Positions 42,871 to 53,961 of a stretch of 64,000 bases of DNA are shown piece by piece; position 1 is the stretch's first letter, and the number at the start of each line of letters is the position of its first letter. The position numbers were made by a program, and so were the translations under genes. The stretch comes from Clusia tigrina. Taxonomy: Eukaryota > Arthropoda > Insecta > Diptera > Clusiidae. The stretch is from NCBI GenBank assembly GCA_920105625.2, contig OV050030.1, forward strand, positions 84,280,570 through 84,344,569. The letters run 5' to 3'. Under the pieces are notes generated by a model, which was not told where the DNA came from, did no database searches, and saw only the letters and a list, made by a program, of their open reading frames with translations.

Positions 42871-44204
42871 ATGTCCCGTGAGGGATCCACTCTTGGAGAT
42901 AACCGGTTTGCCCTGTTATCTCCAAGTCCCAAAGCAAAACGGAAAAAACGACGGAGTCCATAACTAAAGAAATATTCCCATCTTTACCGGCAATAAAAAA
43001 AGATAATCCTAAACACCTTGTGGCCAGCGCAATTAATTCGAACAAACCCCTCAACAAGTATTCTTGCTTCGCCGTCCACAAGGCTTTAAAGAATATATCT
43101 ACGGAAAAAATGGAAATATCAAACTTAAGAGACGGTAGCCTCTTGCTGTTTGGTAAAAATAATTTAATTGCAAAAAAATTCCTTTTAACAACAAAATTAA
43201 TTGGAGTTTGCGATGTAAAAATCGAATTGCACCATAACCTCAACCATTCCAAGGGCACCATTTATGCACCTTGCCTCAATGATATACCTAAGACAGAAAT
43301 TGTTGAGAATCTCAGTGACCAGGGTGTCGTTTCAGCATACAAATTTCTCAAACATATTGATGGTCACACAGTTTCTAGTGGAGTTGTATTGCTCACATTC
43401 GACTTGTTCCATTTACCAGAAAAAGTAGAAGTCTCATGGTACACTACTAAAGTCAGGCCATAATATCCAAACCCAATGAGATGTAGAATTTGTCAAATTC
43501 TTGGGCACACAGCAAAACGCTGCAATAAAACACCAGTATGTGATTCGTGTGCACTCCCACCTCATACTCCATCACCATGCTCACGTACGCTATTTGCAAA
43601 TTGTTCAGGTAGCCACTCTGCCTCCAACAGATCATGCCCAAAATTCATCCAAATGAAAGAAATTATTAAAACAAAAACAGACAAGAAATGTAGATGGCAT
43701 GACGCAATCAAGATTCATAGAATGCATATACCTCCTGCTTTCAATATAACATCCTTTTCCAATATAACAAAAAACTTAACTAGTAATCAGCAACACAATA
43801 CCAACAACATTTCAAGTTCAAAAAATTACCATATGGAACAAATCTCCGTTGACAACAGCAATTCAAATATCAATTCTACAAATAATACACCAAAAGAAAA
43901 TAGCGGAAAAAACACTACATACATTCCAAAATCACCTACTTCTATAGTTAACACCCATTCTTCTTCTGCCAACAACAAAAATAATAACCATCAACACACC
44001 GAGCAAATTTGGTCTAGCAACAACAATGCTAGCATTAACATCACCAACAACAACACTAACCACAACAATTCTACCACATCTATTTCCCCTCTTGTTAAAA
44101 AACAAGATATTGAAACTTCCTCTTTACTACCTTACTCCAAAGAACTAGAACATTCTCGTACCAACATAGATCTTCCCACACAGTTTAGTAAGAAAGAAGA
44201 GTAA
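42871..44204 (+). pseudogene. I-element ORF1 (gag-like nucleic acid-binding protein), broken
   Basis: Opens MSREGSTLGDNRFALLSPSP at 42871, changes frame near 42960, and continues KHLVASAINSNKPLNKYSC. A TAA at 43461-43463 interrupts the frame directly before the zinc region: PMRCRICQILGHTAKRCNK (CX2CX4HX4C), then VCDSCALPPHTPSPC and ANCSGSHSASNRSC, three knuckles as in I and Jockey ORF1 proteins. The C-terminal 170 residues are Asn/Ser-rich low-complexity sequence. ORF1 proteins bind the element RNA in ribonucleoprotein particles. Confidence 0.82.
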
Positions 44205-44242
44205 AGGAGCGCAAAACTAATTTCAGTTATTTTTCGACAGGC
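44205..44242 (+). other. ORF1-ORF2 spacer of the I element, left piece
   Basis: Short linker; continues at 49403 after removal of the TIR element with one 11-bp duplication copy. Confidence 0.5.
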
Positions 44243-44253
44243 GATACTCAGCC
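44243..44253. repeat. 11-bp target-site duplication GATACTCAGCC, left copy
   Basis: Perfectly repeated at 49392-49402, immediately outside the inverted termini of the 44254-49391 element. Confidence 0.85.
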
Positions 44254-44759
44254 AAATCCATTTACCAGGTATTATTAATAGAAGACCGCTCTCCAAATGT
44301 CATTTTCTCTCAGTCATAATAAGTGTCAAAATGAATAAACAATGTTGCTTCTTTTGTAAATTTTGGCCGCTATTTTCGGGCTTTGCATTTTTTTTCGTAA
44401 TATGTAAAAACTCAAATGCCCTTTATTTTTTTGGGTTTTTTTCATTTATTATTATTTAAAAACAAAATTATACATACACACATATAACAACTAATACAAC
44501 TTAAAATAATTTAATATATAAAATTCTCGTGTCGCGGTGTTAGTATTTAAACTCCTCCGAAACGGCTTGACCGATTCTCATGAAATTTTGTGTGCATGTT
44601 CTGTAGGTCTGAGAATCGGACAACATCTATTTTTCATCTCCCTAAATGTTAAGGTCTTAATCACTATACAGCTTTCGGCCACTTAGCATTTATAACATTT
44701 TTTGATAATATAAAATTTTTCTGACAACAAATATTAGAATTTCATTTTTTTTTTACTAT

Positions 44760-47700
44760 ATGCGAAATAATTTAAAAATCATAGTAGATGCACGTTGTGA
44801 CTACCATAATCTCAATTCACTTTTTGCCAGGCGTATCGTCAGCGAGCTGGACGCTCTGTTAAATGAGCATAATGAATTATTGAAATTATTCAAATCACAC
44901 ATGCTCAAGCTACAAAGTGACAATCATGCTATTGTCATCAATCCTGATAGAACACCAGCTGGATAGCATATACGTAGATTCAACGCGCCTGTTGTTGACG
45001 ACGTTGCTGGAATCATCGTTGGCGACCATACAGCTATGCGACAAATCGTGATTCGAAGAAGAAATAATAATCTTCTGTTCATTAGTGATACCCACCGTTC
45101 TTATGACGCTCTCCAATATCCAATAATTTTCTGGAAGGGACAAGACGGATATTGCGTAAACATTAAACAACGAGATCCCGTAACAGGTAATTCATTCATT
45201 ATTAAAAACATAATTAATTATTATTTAAGAATCTTCAATTAATTTAAGCATATATTATTACAAGAGCCGAAACAAATAAGAACGTTGGCTCGAAGGATTT
45301 TTATTCGTATCGTTTGATGATTAGACACGGCCGAGACAATATCATTTTACGATGTCGTGAGCTTTGCCAACAATTTATGGTCGACATGTATGTGAAGATA
45401 GAGAGTGAATGACTACGATACTTGCGATATAATCAACAGAAGCTGCGTGCGGAAGAATATATTCACTTGCGAGATGCTATTACGAACAACGCTGACACTG
45501 CCGAAATTGGTAACTCTGCTATCTTACCATCATCGTACGTAGGTAGTCCACGTCACATGCAAGAGTATACACAGGATGCTATGACTTTCGTGCGTGAATA
45601 TGGACGACCGTGTTTTTTCATTACTTTTACATGTAATCCAAAATGGCAGGAAATTACATCGTTGCTATTAACAGGACAAAATGCAATACATCGTCATGAC
45701 ATTACAGCACGTGTGTTCAAACAAAAATTAAAGTCTTTAATCAGCTTTATTACAAAATTGCATGTATTTGGCCCCACACGTTGTTGGATGTATTCAGTTG
45801 AGTGGCAAAAGCGTGGATTACCTCATGCTCACATTTTAATTTGGTTCGTCGACAAAATACGTGCTGAAGACATCGATAGTTTAATTTCTGCAGAGATTCC
45901 AGATCCGTCTACTGATCAATTACTATTTGATATTGTTACTACAAACATGATTCATGGTCCGTGCGGAAATCTGAATCCTTCATCACCTTGCATGGTAGAC
46001 GGAAAATGTACATAGCGTTTTCCTAAAGATTTCACAAACGATACGGTAACACATGTTGACGGATATCTAATATATCGTCGAAGAAGTACTGAAAATGGCG
46101 GACAATCGTTCATTAAAACTATCAGTAACGCAGACATCGACATTGACAATCGTTGGGTGGTACCATATTCACCTCTGCTGAGCAAAACATTCAATGCTCA
46201 TATTAATGTTGAGTCATGCAGTTCGGTGAAGAGTATCAAATATATTTGCAAATATGTTCATAAAGGAAGTGATATGGCTGTATTTAGAATTGAAAATACT
46301 AATGTAAATGCTCCTCCGTTGAATCAAAATGATGAAATTACGAATTACCAAATTGGCCGGTATATCAGTTCCAATGAAGCTGTCTGGCGTATTTTCGGTT
46401 TCCCAATTCATGAATGGGATCCAGCAGTTATCCATTTAGCAGTCCATCTTGAAAACGGCCAGCGCGTATATTTCACGGACGATACAGCGCTTGATCGTGC
46501 TATAAATCCACCAAAAACTACGCTTACCGAATTTTTTGAACTGTGCAATCGTGCGGATGCATTTGGTGCCTTCGCACAAACACTGCTCTATTCTGAAGTT
46601 CCACAATATTTTACATGGGCTCAATCGAAAAAATGGATGCCCGCAAGCAAGGGACACCAGTTGATGCGTGCCCCGGTTTATTTAAATCAAATACTTTGGG
46701 TCGTGTATATACAGTCAATCCAAGGCAGACTGAGTGTTTTTATCTACGACTGCTGTTGGTTAATGTCACCGGACCATTGTCATTTCAAGATATACTCAAG
46801 GTAGATGGACAACAGTATCCAACGTATAAAGATGCATGCCTTGCACTAGGCTTGCTAGAAGACAATCAATGGGACAGTATGCTTGTTGAAGCAGCATTAA
46901 ACTGCACAGGAACACAAATTCGTCTACTATTTGCTATAGTACTGACTACATGTTTCCCGGCCCGAGAGCAAATGTTGTGGGATAATCACAAAGATTCAAT
47001 GACTGATGACATTTTGTATCGATATAGTACACGGTACAACGATCTAACGTTATCATTCAGTGATGAAATGTACAATGAATCATTGATTGCTATCGAGGAT
47101 CTTTACATTGCTATTGCGAATTTACCAATCAGTCATTTCGGTATGAGCTCACCGAATCGAAGTGCATCTGATTTACTCAACACAGATATGAATCGTGAAC
47201 TACAGTACAATACTGTGGAAATGGCAGGCATTGTTAGTCGCAATATTCTATTACTAAATGATAAACAAAAAATTATTTACGACCGCATTATGCTGGCAGT
47301 TTCTGCAGGACAAGGAGGATTCTTTTTTTTTATGCACCAGGTGGAACTGGCAAAACGTTCCTTATTTCGCTACTTCTTGCCGAGATACGATCAAAAAAAT
47401 GGCATCGCATTGGCCGTTGCATCTTCTGGCATTGCAGCAACTTTATTAGATGGAGGCAGAACAGCTCATGCAGCATTTAAGCTGCCTTTGAATATTCAAA
47501 ATAATCCAGATGCAGTGTGCAACATAAAAAAACAATCGTCTATGGCCACAGTGCTGAAACAATGTAAAATTATTATATGGGATGAATGCACTATGGCACA
47601 CAAACATTCGCTTGAGGCATTGGATAGGACATTAAAGGATATAAAAAACAACGATAAACTATTTGGTGGCACTTTGTTACTCTTTTCAGGTGATTTTAGA

Positions 47701-48602
47701 CAAACACTTCCCGTTATTCCACGTTCTACGTACGCTGATGAAATCAACGCTTGCTTAAAATCATCGCGACTGTGGCGTAATGTTGAAAAAGTACAACTGA
47801 CGGTTAACATGCGCGTCCAAATGCTTCAGGATCCATCCGCCGAAAATTTCTCTAAACAACTGTTAGATATTGGCGATGGGAAAGTTGCTGTACATGAAAA
47901 TACTGGATGCATAAAATTACCGACGGACTTCTGCACAATCATCGACTCGCAAAATACTATCATAGATCACATATTTCCCGATGTACACACACAATATGAA
48001 AATCATAATTGGCTGGCAGAAAGAGCGATTTTGGCAGCAAAAAATGTGGACGTCAATGGGTTAAATTTAAAGACACAACAGTTGTTGCCTGGGGACTTGG
48101 TGTCATACAAATATATCGATGCAGTTTGCGATACCAACGAAACTGTGAATTATCCAATTAAGTTTTTAAATTCATTGGATTTGCCAGGCATGCCACCACA
48201 CCATTGAAGGTTGGATCTCCGATCATTCTGCTTCGTAACTTGAACCCACCACGGGGATTATTCATTAAAAAATTAATGAAAAACGTTATTGAAGCCATCA
48301 TTTTGAATGGAAAGTTTCAAGGCGAAAATGTGTTGCTGCCACGAATCCCTATGATTCCTACAGATGTGCCAATTGAGTTCCAATGCATTCAATTCCCAGT
48401 TAGATTGGCATTTGCTATGACGATCAATAAGTCACAAGGCCAGACATTGTCTGTATGTGGCTTAGATTTGGAAACACCATGCTTTTCCCACGGACAACTA
48501 TATGTGGCATGTTCTCGCGTGGGAAAACCATCCAGTTTGTTTGTGTTGGCTAAAGACGAACTAACCAAGAACATTGTACACTCTATTGCGCTGAGAGATT
48601 AA
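44760..48602 (+). pseudogene. RepHel (Rep/helicase) gene of Helitron B, broken
   Basis: Order: Helitron-like N domain (44790-45440), Rep nuclease (45422-46800), PIF1-type helicase (46700-48602). The Rep two-His motif is in GLPHAHILIWF (near 45815) and the Tyr pair in KYICKYVHKG (Tyr codons 46241 and 46253). The helicase has Walker A in a shifted frame between T9 (47323-47331) and A7 (47393-47399), Walker B-like IIWDECTM (47572), and late motifs FAMTINKSQGQTL and LYVACSRVG. Breaks: TAG at 44964, frame changes near 45240-45420, a stop near 46013, frame changes near 46630 and 48204. Rep nicks and joins single strands during rolling-circle transposition; the helicase unwinds. This copy cannot be expressed as one protein. 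Confidence 0.87.
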
Positions 48603-48840
48603 TCTTAATTTTTTTTCAACTGCCATAATTGATAGGAAAAATTATTTTAAATGTTTAGATAGCTATCGAGAATTGTAATTTAAGATATATTTGTTACTTT
48701 GATAAAGATTAATTTATTAACCAAAATAAAGCATACTTTCATTGTCTACAACGCTTTCGATTATAAGTAAATCCCCGCACACTTATAGTAGATAGTTATT
48801 TTTATTGAACTAAAAAAAGTTTCCTAGAAATAATATACAT

Positions 48841-48869
48841 GGCAAAACAATTTTTGCCGGGTCAGCTAG
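48841..48869 (+). other. Helitron B 3' hairpin and CTAG terminus
   Basis: Perfect 7-bp stem (GGCAAAA/TTTTGCC), 4-base loop, then seven bases and CTAG. This is the standard Helitron 3' terminator structure. Confidence 0.9.
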
Positions 48870-49391
48870 TATTTTTAATAATTTACTATTGCCTATTATT
48901 CTGTTTTTTTTTTGAGTTGTTAATTTTTTATTTAAAAATTTTATTCTAAAATACATTCGATATTAAAAAAAAAAATTGTTTTACCGCATTTGGTAAATTA
49001 ACTTTATTGCTTAATTCCATTAACTTTTCACGGAAATTCTTGCAGTGCACAATGTTATTTCCGTTGAACTCTATAAAAATGATCTCTAATGATTTCGTCT
49101 TTAGGAACGCTTAAAAATCTAACTTTTTCCTTTCTCCATGTATTATTGCAACAACGCAACGATAATGCACCATTTTTATATTTATTATTGTTTAACTATA
49201 TATTTTTAAGTGATTTCACTACCCTTTGGAAGCTGACAACAATAATTTACTTGTTTCCAATCACAATAATTTACTATTTCCCTTTTTTAGTTTCTTTACG
49301 TATACAACATTCGCTAAGAGAGCAGATTTGACACAATTATGACTGTTTTCCTCTCACTCTCTCAATTAATAATACCTGGTAAATGTATTTT
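48870..49391. other. Right arm of the TIR element, non-coding
   Basis: 520 bp, AT-rich, no gene recognised; ends in the inverted terminus. Confidence 0.6.
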
Positions 49392-49402
49392 GATACTCAG
49401 CC
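49392..49402. repeat. 11-bp target-site duplication GATACTCAGCC, right copy
   Basis: Identical to 44243-44253. Confidence 0.85.
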
Positions 49403-50770
49403 ATGCTGACTAATCATTCTGGTTGTAAGCGCTCTCCTTTCTCTTTCTTTAGTTTTCCCACCCATCAGTCTTTCACTTACAGTTTTTAACGACTATTTTC
49501 TGATATGGTAACAACTTAATTTTTGTGGCTATTGAAATAAATATAAATTTCCCAATTACTGTTTTTTCTATATATATTCCCCCTTATCAATCCATTAATT
49601 CTAACGACCTTATCAAACTTATATCCAATATTAATATTATACTCAGTTTAATGGTACTGCATTTTCTCCCAAACAATATCAACGTTATTTTTACAATCTT
49701 CCATGTAATATCACTTCAAAACAAGGTGCTGGTATTCTCGTGCATCATAGCATTCCTCACAAACTTATTCAAATTCAGTCCAACCTAATTTTTGTGGCTA
49801 TTGAAATAAATATAAATTTCCCAATTACTGTTTTTTCTATATATATTCCCCCTTATCAATCCATTAATTGTAGCGACCTTATCAAACTTATATCCAATAT
49901 TAATGCCCCTATTATACTTCTAGGCGATCTAAACGGTTGGAGTCCACTTTGGGGCTTCCCTAGTCACAATTTAAGAGGACAAATCATAGAAGATTTTGTC
50001 CTATCATCCGACTTGGCCATTCTCAATGATGGATCTCCTACACACTTTTCCACACATGGCAGTCTCACAAATGTGGACCTAACTTTATGTTCTACCCAGT
50101 TAATGCTGCTCGCTAACTGGATGATATTGAACGACCTCCGTAATAGTGACCATTTTCCGATTTTAACATCATTTAAATTCTCTAACCACAGTCACCCAAT
50201 AACTTCCTCACCGGTCAAATTAAACTGTAACCGAGCAAACTGGGACAAATTTCATAATGAAATACTATTTCTTGAACCCAAATGTAAACAGAGAGGCCGC
50301 CTTAATACAAAAATTAATTCGTTCTGCAGCAAATAATTCAATCCCCCTTTGTAAATCAAGGAAAGCCCGACAAAGTGTTTCTTGGTGGTCTGCCGAACTA
50401 AATTTGCTTCGAAAGGAGAAGCAAACAGCTTGGTATAAATTCCGAAAATCAAATTCAGTTACTCATCTCATAGAATACAGAAAAAAGAAAGCATTGTTTA
50501 ACAAAGAAAACAGAAAATCAAAAAGAAACTCAAACAGGAATCATTGACTGGTAAACTCACTTCATTCTCCATAAAATCAATTCAACACAACTTTTCAACT
50601 ATTTCGGACCCTCTGCTAATTTCTTCCAAATTTGCCGAATATTATTCTCAATGTTCACAAAACTCCGAATTTCCAACTCAATTCAGACAACAAAAACGTG
50701 TTGTCCTTGCAGCAGAAACCCCCACGTGCGGCAGTAACAAAGCGAAATTTCTTGATGTAGATTTGCAATA
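49403..50770 (+). pseudogene. I-element ORF2, endonuclease part and RT N-terminal linker, broken
   Basis: The endonuclease reads QGAGILVHHSIPH (frame near 49720), FPITVFSIYIPPYQSIN, APIILLGDLNGWSPLWG (catalytic Asp and Asn), THFSTHGSLTNVDLTLCS and NSDHFPILTSF (final Asp-His), 49740-50170. The linker RKARQSVSWWSAELNLLRKE follows near 50360. Frame changes lie near 50250 and 50540, and a segment of 122 bases is present twice (see repeat). EN nicks target DNA to prime reverse transcription. After 50770 the expected RT motifs 1-6 are absent. Confidence 0.82.
49514..49909. repeat. Direct duplication of about 122 bp within the EN region (273-bp offset)
   Basis: The stretch encoding FVAIEININFPITVFSIYIP occurs at 49514-49634 and again at 49787-49909 with few differences (SINSNDL versus SINCSDL). 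It places a second partial EN segment upstream of the real one, so it is a tandem duplication inside the element. Confidence 0.85.
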
Positions 50771-52281
50771 ACATTAATATCTCTTTTAATAACAATTCAT
50801 TTAAAAATGTAAATTACCTTACGATTCTAGGTTTAATTTTTGATAATAAAAATAGTTTTAAATACCATTGTATAAGTTTAAGAAACAACTTAGCTGCTAG
50901 AGTAAATATTGTTAAATATCTAGCCTCTAATAAAAGCCATGTACACACTAACACTTTATTAAACATAACTAAATTAACCATATTATCTAAAATTGACAAC
51001 GGATTGCAAATATACGGAAAATGCGCCAAATCGCATATGGATAAGTTAAAAGCTCCATACCACGCAGCTATACGTTCCAGTCTTAGAGCATTCAAAACAA
51101 CTTCAACTAGGAATCTACTTGCTGAAGGCGGATTTTTCTCACTGGAAGATAGATATCAGTATCTTAGTTGTCGCCTTATCCCTAAGATTTGCTGCAATCC
51201 TCCTGAAATTCTCTTCAAAGAAATTCACTTGCTAAAAGCACGGAAACGCCCACTGTTAATGACATCTGCTATAGCAAATATTTTAAATAAGTCAAATGAA
51301 CTTGGGCTTCAAATTAAATCAGTGCTATCTTCGAAACCCAAATTCCCACCATAGTTACTGGCCAACAAATCTTTTATCAACCAAATGACCAAATTTAGAA
51401 AGGAAAATACTTCAAGCAATGTTTATAGGCAAATATATCTAGATACCATCGAGCCTTTTAAATAACAAAACTGGAAATTTCTTTTCACCGATGGATCCAA
51501 AATTGAAAGCGCTGTCAGCTTTGCAGTTGTTGATTCAGATGGCAATACGCTATCTAATGGTCTGCTTCCTCCATTCGCTTCAATTTTCTATGCAGAGTTG
51601 CAAGGGCTTCTATCATGCTTGCATATTGTAAGAAGTAAAAAAGGAAAGTTTATTATATGTACAGACAGCCTATCAATCTTTACGGCATCAAAAAACATTG
51701 ATAATAAGATTAACTTAATAAATTTACTACAGCAATCTCTGATCGAAATGAGCAATAAAGTGAAGCTAATGTGGGTTCCTGGTCACGTGGGAATTCTCGG
51801 GAACGAACAATCTGACGCCTCTGCGAAGTTTGCAGCTAAGTCACCTTTGCACACTTATATGGCACTCTCCAATAAATCCACGAGCAAAATGGCCTGTTCC
51901 CAAATTCTTCTTAATATCAAGCAAGATTGGGAAAATTACAGCCACCCATACAAAACCGTAAACCCCCAGTGGAACAACATATACCTTCCCGCTACATCTA
52001 CAACTAGTATGTGTAAATGCTTCATCCGATTGAGGCTAGGTCACACTAAAATTACACATCTGAATAATATAACTAAAGAGCTGCACCCATTATGTCACTT
52101 TTGCAATAGCTATCCACTAACTATTTCCCACATCCTCACTCAATGTTCATCACTATCATCAATCCGGGACTGCATTTTTCATGATAATAATCCAACTGAG
52201 TTTCTTGCTATTCCGTCAGAATCCAACGTCAAAATAATTTTCCAATATTTTTCTCTAATTAACCTAATCAGTAAAATATAA
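50771..52281 (+). pseudogene. I-element ORF2, RT end and RNase H, broken
   Basis: The RT thumb begins YLTILGLIFDNKNSFKYH (near 50812), the usual motif just after the YxDD palm, followed by the C-terminal RT region to 51354. RNase H (51480-51860) has Asp in FTDGSKIES, Glu in YAELQGLLSC, Asp in CTDSLSIFTA and Asp in NEQSDASAKF, so its catalytic residues are all present, across one or two frame breaks near 51465-51600. A C-terminal zinc-like region CHFCNSYPLTISHILTQC ends the protein. The RT fingers and palm are deleted between 50770 and 50812, so the copy is dead. Confidence 0.83.
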
Positions 52282-52374
52282 ATGTTAACATAAGCCGATA
52301 GCCCTGGCAGCTAGTGCTTTTGTTTAATTATAATTTTAATTGTAATTAGATTATTAATAAATAAATAAATAAAT

Positions 52375-52386
52375 AACATTCCTCCA
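52375..52386. repeat. Right target-site copy of the I element (AACATTCCTCCA)
   Basis: Directly after the TAAA tail; one mismatch to 42690-42701. Confidence 0.7.
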
Positions 52387-52732
52387 TTCATATACATACA
52401 CACATATGCATGCCGTCAACATGCAAGCAAGCATAGAAACATTCGCACGGTCGGTTTACGAAGTAAACACACACGGTCGGTTTACGAATTTTTTATATAC
52501 CAGCAACTTGTTTTTAATTGATAGAGTTGACTTACGCTGGAGCAATCAGTATAAAGAACGAAATTTTAATCCAAGCAAGTATGTGAGTCGACGGTCAGTG
52601 TCTACCTACTTAGCCTCAGCCGATTCGGGAAGTGTACAATTATTTATCTTAAAAGCGAGGCAACCGTCGCATCTTAGCGAAAAAGTCACTTGTATAGAAT
52701 TACTTTAATTCGGTTAAATACCCCACTCCTTC
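52387..52732. other. Unassigned stretch, possible LTR-like sequence
   Basis: A 17-bp word CACGGTCGGTTTACGAA occurs twice in tandem (near 52447 and 52473). No gene is recognised; the style resembles retrotransposon LTR or 5' leader sequence but no boundaries were found. Confidence 0.3.
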
Positions 52733-52915
52733 ATCCACTTGGTGACTCGTGCGAAGTGCCTTTTTGTGTGATGACAGAATAGCTATATCAGGTGTGAAGG
52801 TGCTACAACGACGTTATTAGGTGCAGGCAAGTCTGACCAAAATAATAATTACAAAATTGGTCCTAGGGCACTTCCTTGAGGAAACCCGCCATAAATTTGT
52901 TGGAGCGTGGAGGTT
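52733..52915 (-). pseudogene. Non-LTR RT fragment around the GFPQGSALGP motif
   Basis: The minus strand reads GGFPQGSALGPIL, a stop, LLFWSDLPAPNN and onward, the RT motif before the YxDD palm of Jockey-type elements. Only about 60 codons remain, with a stop and a frame break. Confidence 0.6.
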
Positions 52916-52994
52916 TCGTCAACATGTTTGATATAAAAATAAATCAGATAGAATAGTATAGTAGTTCAAGGTAAGGTACAATAATGCTTACTCT

Positions 52995-53440
52995 AAATAC
53001 TACGGCATCAAGGAAGCGTGCTAGGTCCGGTGTTGTATCTACTATATACCTCAGATCTGCCTACCAATAAATACTTAACAACAGCAACTTTCGCCGATGA
53101 TTCGGGTATCCTTAGCATTCATCCAACTTCCAAAATCGCATCCCGTGACTTAGATGATCATCTGGTCCTAGTAACAAATTGGTTGGCTGACTGGCGAATT
53201 AACGTTAACGAATCAAAAAGTACGCATATTAGCTTTACTATAAAAAAGGTACATGTCCAGCCATAAAACTAAATAACGTTCCTATTCCACAAGCAAAGGA
53301 GGTGAAGTACCTAGGAATTCATCTTGACTCACGTTTGATCTGAAAGCGCCACCTCGAAGTCAAAAAGAAACTAATGACTTTGAAAGCAACTAGCCTACAC
53401 TGGCGCATGCACAAAAATTCCATTTGGATTTGTATATATG
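52995..53440 (+). pseudogene. Jockey-type RT fragment with FADD palm motif
   Basis: Plus-strand frame 53018-53266 reads [36 protein letters not shown] and [20 protein letters not shown], then in another frame KEVKYLGIHLDSRLI near 53305. This spans RT motifs 4-7. Both ends are truncated and one frameshift is near 53250. Confidence 0.82.
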
Positions 53441-53489
53441 CGGTCGGGTTACACTAGATAAGATTACTTACTAGAAAACTTATCAGGTG
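53441..53489. other. Short junction sequence
   Basis: Boundary between the Jockey-type fragment and the mariner remnant; no terminal inverted repeat recognised. Confidence 0.3.
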
Positions 53490-53961
53490 GGTTTGTTATG
53501 TATTTGCTCAGTTTTGTTTGAGCGCGGCTCAAAGACCAGCAAAGAAAAAATTCACCATATTTTACAGGTTTTCTTCGAAAAAGTCGAAAACGCAACGCAG
53601 GCGACTGAAAATGTGAATAGTGTTTATGGTCCTGATACTGTAAGAGTCCATCACGAGCAATTTTGGTTCAGGTAATTTTTATGTCAAAGATCCAACACGA
53701 TCTGGATGGCCAATTGTCGAAAATGTCGATAAAATCAAGGAAATCGCCGAGTCCGACCGTCATGTAAACACTGTTTCGATTGCCCAGGAGCTAAACAATG
53801 CACAAAAAACCGTTCACTTGAATAAGGATGAAGCTCGATGTATGGGTGCCAAACGAGTTAACAAAAAAAGCCTCATGAGCTTAATTTCCATGCACCTTAT
53901 AGTCCGGACCTGTTACCAAGTGATTACCACCTGTTTCTGTCTATGGCGAATAATTTTGCTG
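53490..53961 (+). pseudogene. Internally deleted DD34D-type mariner remnant
   Basis: Coding pieces in order: FFEKVENATQATENVNSVYG (first helix-turn-helix), FYVKDPTRSGWPIVENVDKI, SDRHVNTVSIAQELN, then a jump to HAPYSPDLLPSDYHLF, the region of the third catalytic Asp. The catalytic middle is missing. It differs from the mariner in the LTR array both in sequence and in the SPDLLPSDYHLF style of the last motif. It joins LOA-type sequence near 53961. Confidence 0.7.

Larger units (their letters stand above)
44510..48869 (+). mobile_element. Helitron B, nearly full length (about 4.36 kb)
   Basis: The 5' region (AATTCTCGTGTCGCGGTGTT near 44522, then CTCCTCCGAAACGGCTTGAC) has the wording I recall from insect Helitron starts; the exact first base is uncertain. 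The 3' end is clear: hairpin GGCAAAA-CAAT-TTTTGCC at 48841-48858 followed by GGGTCAGCTAG, then host T at 48870. It carries the whole RepHel coding region with breaks. It lies inside the TIR element, without target duplication, as expected for Helitrons. Confidence 0.85.
44254..49391. mobile_element. Non-autonomous TIR element with 11-bp TSD, split by Helitron B
   Basis: Left end AAATCCATTTACCAGGTATT; right end on the other strand AAAATACATTTACCAGGTAT. The inverted match continues through TATTAAT and, less well, to about 80 bases (TTTGACAC..ATTATGACTG). Without Helitron B it is about 780 bp, AT-rich and without coding capacity. An 11-bp TSD is long for cut-and-paste elements and best fits Mutator-like ones; superfamily not proven. 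Confidence 0.75.
42702..52374 (+). mobile_element. I-type non-LTR retrotransposon carrying nested insertions
   Basis: Starts CAGTCATCG, like the CAGT initiator start of I elements, and ends in TAAA repeats (about 52351-52374). Between them lie ORF1 (42871-44204), ORF2 endonuclease (49403-50550) and ORF2 end with RNase H (50770-52281). A 5.1-kb TIR element sits between ORF1 and ORF2. RT motifs 1-6 are missing. The I-type call rests on ORF1 zinc knuckles, an RNase H after RT, and the TAA-like tail. Confidence 0.82.
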
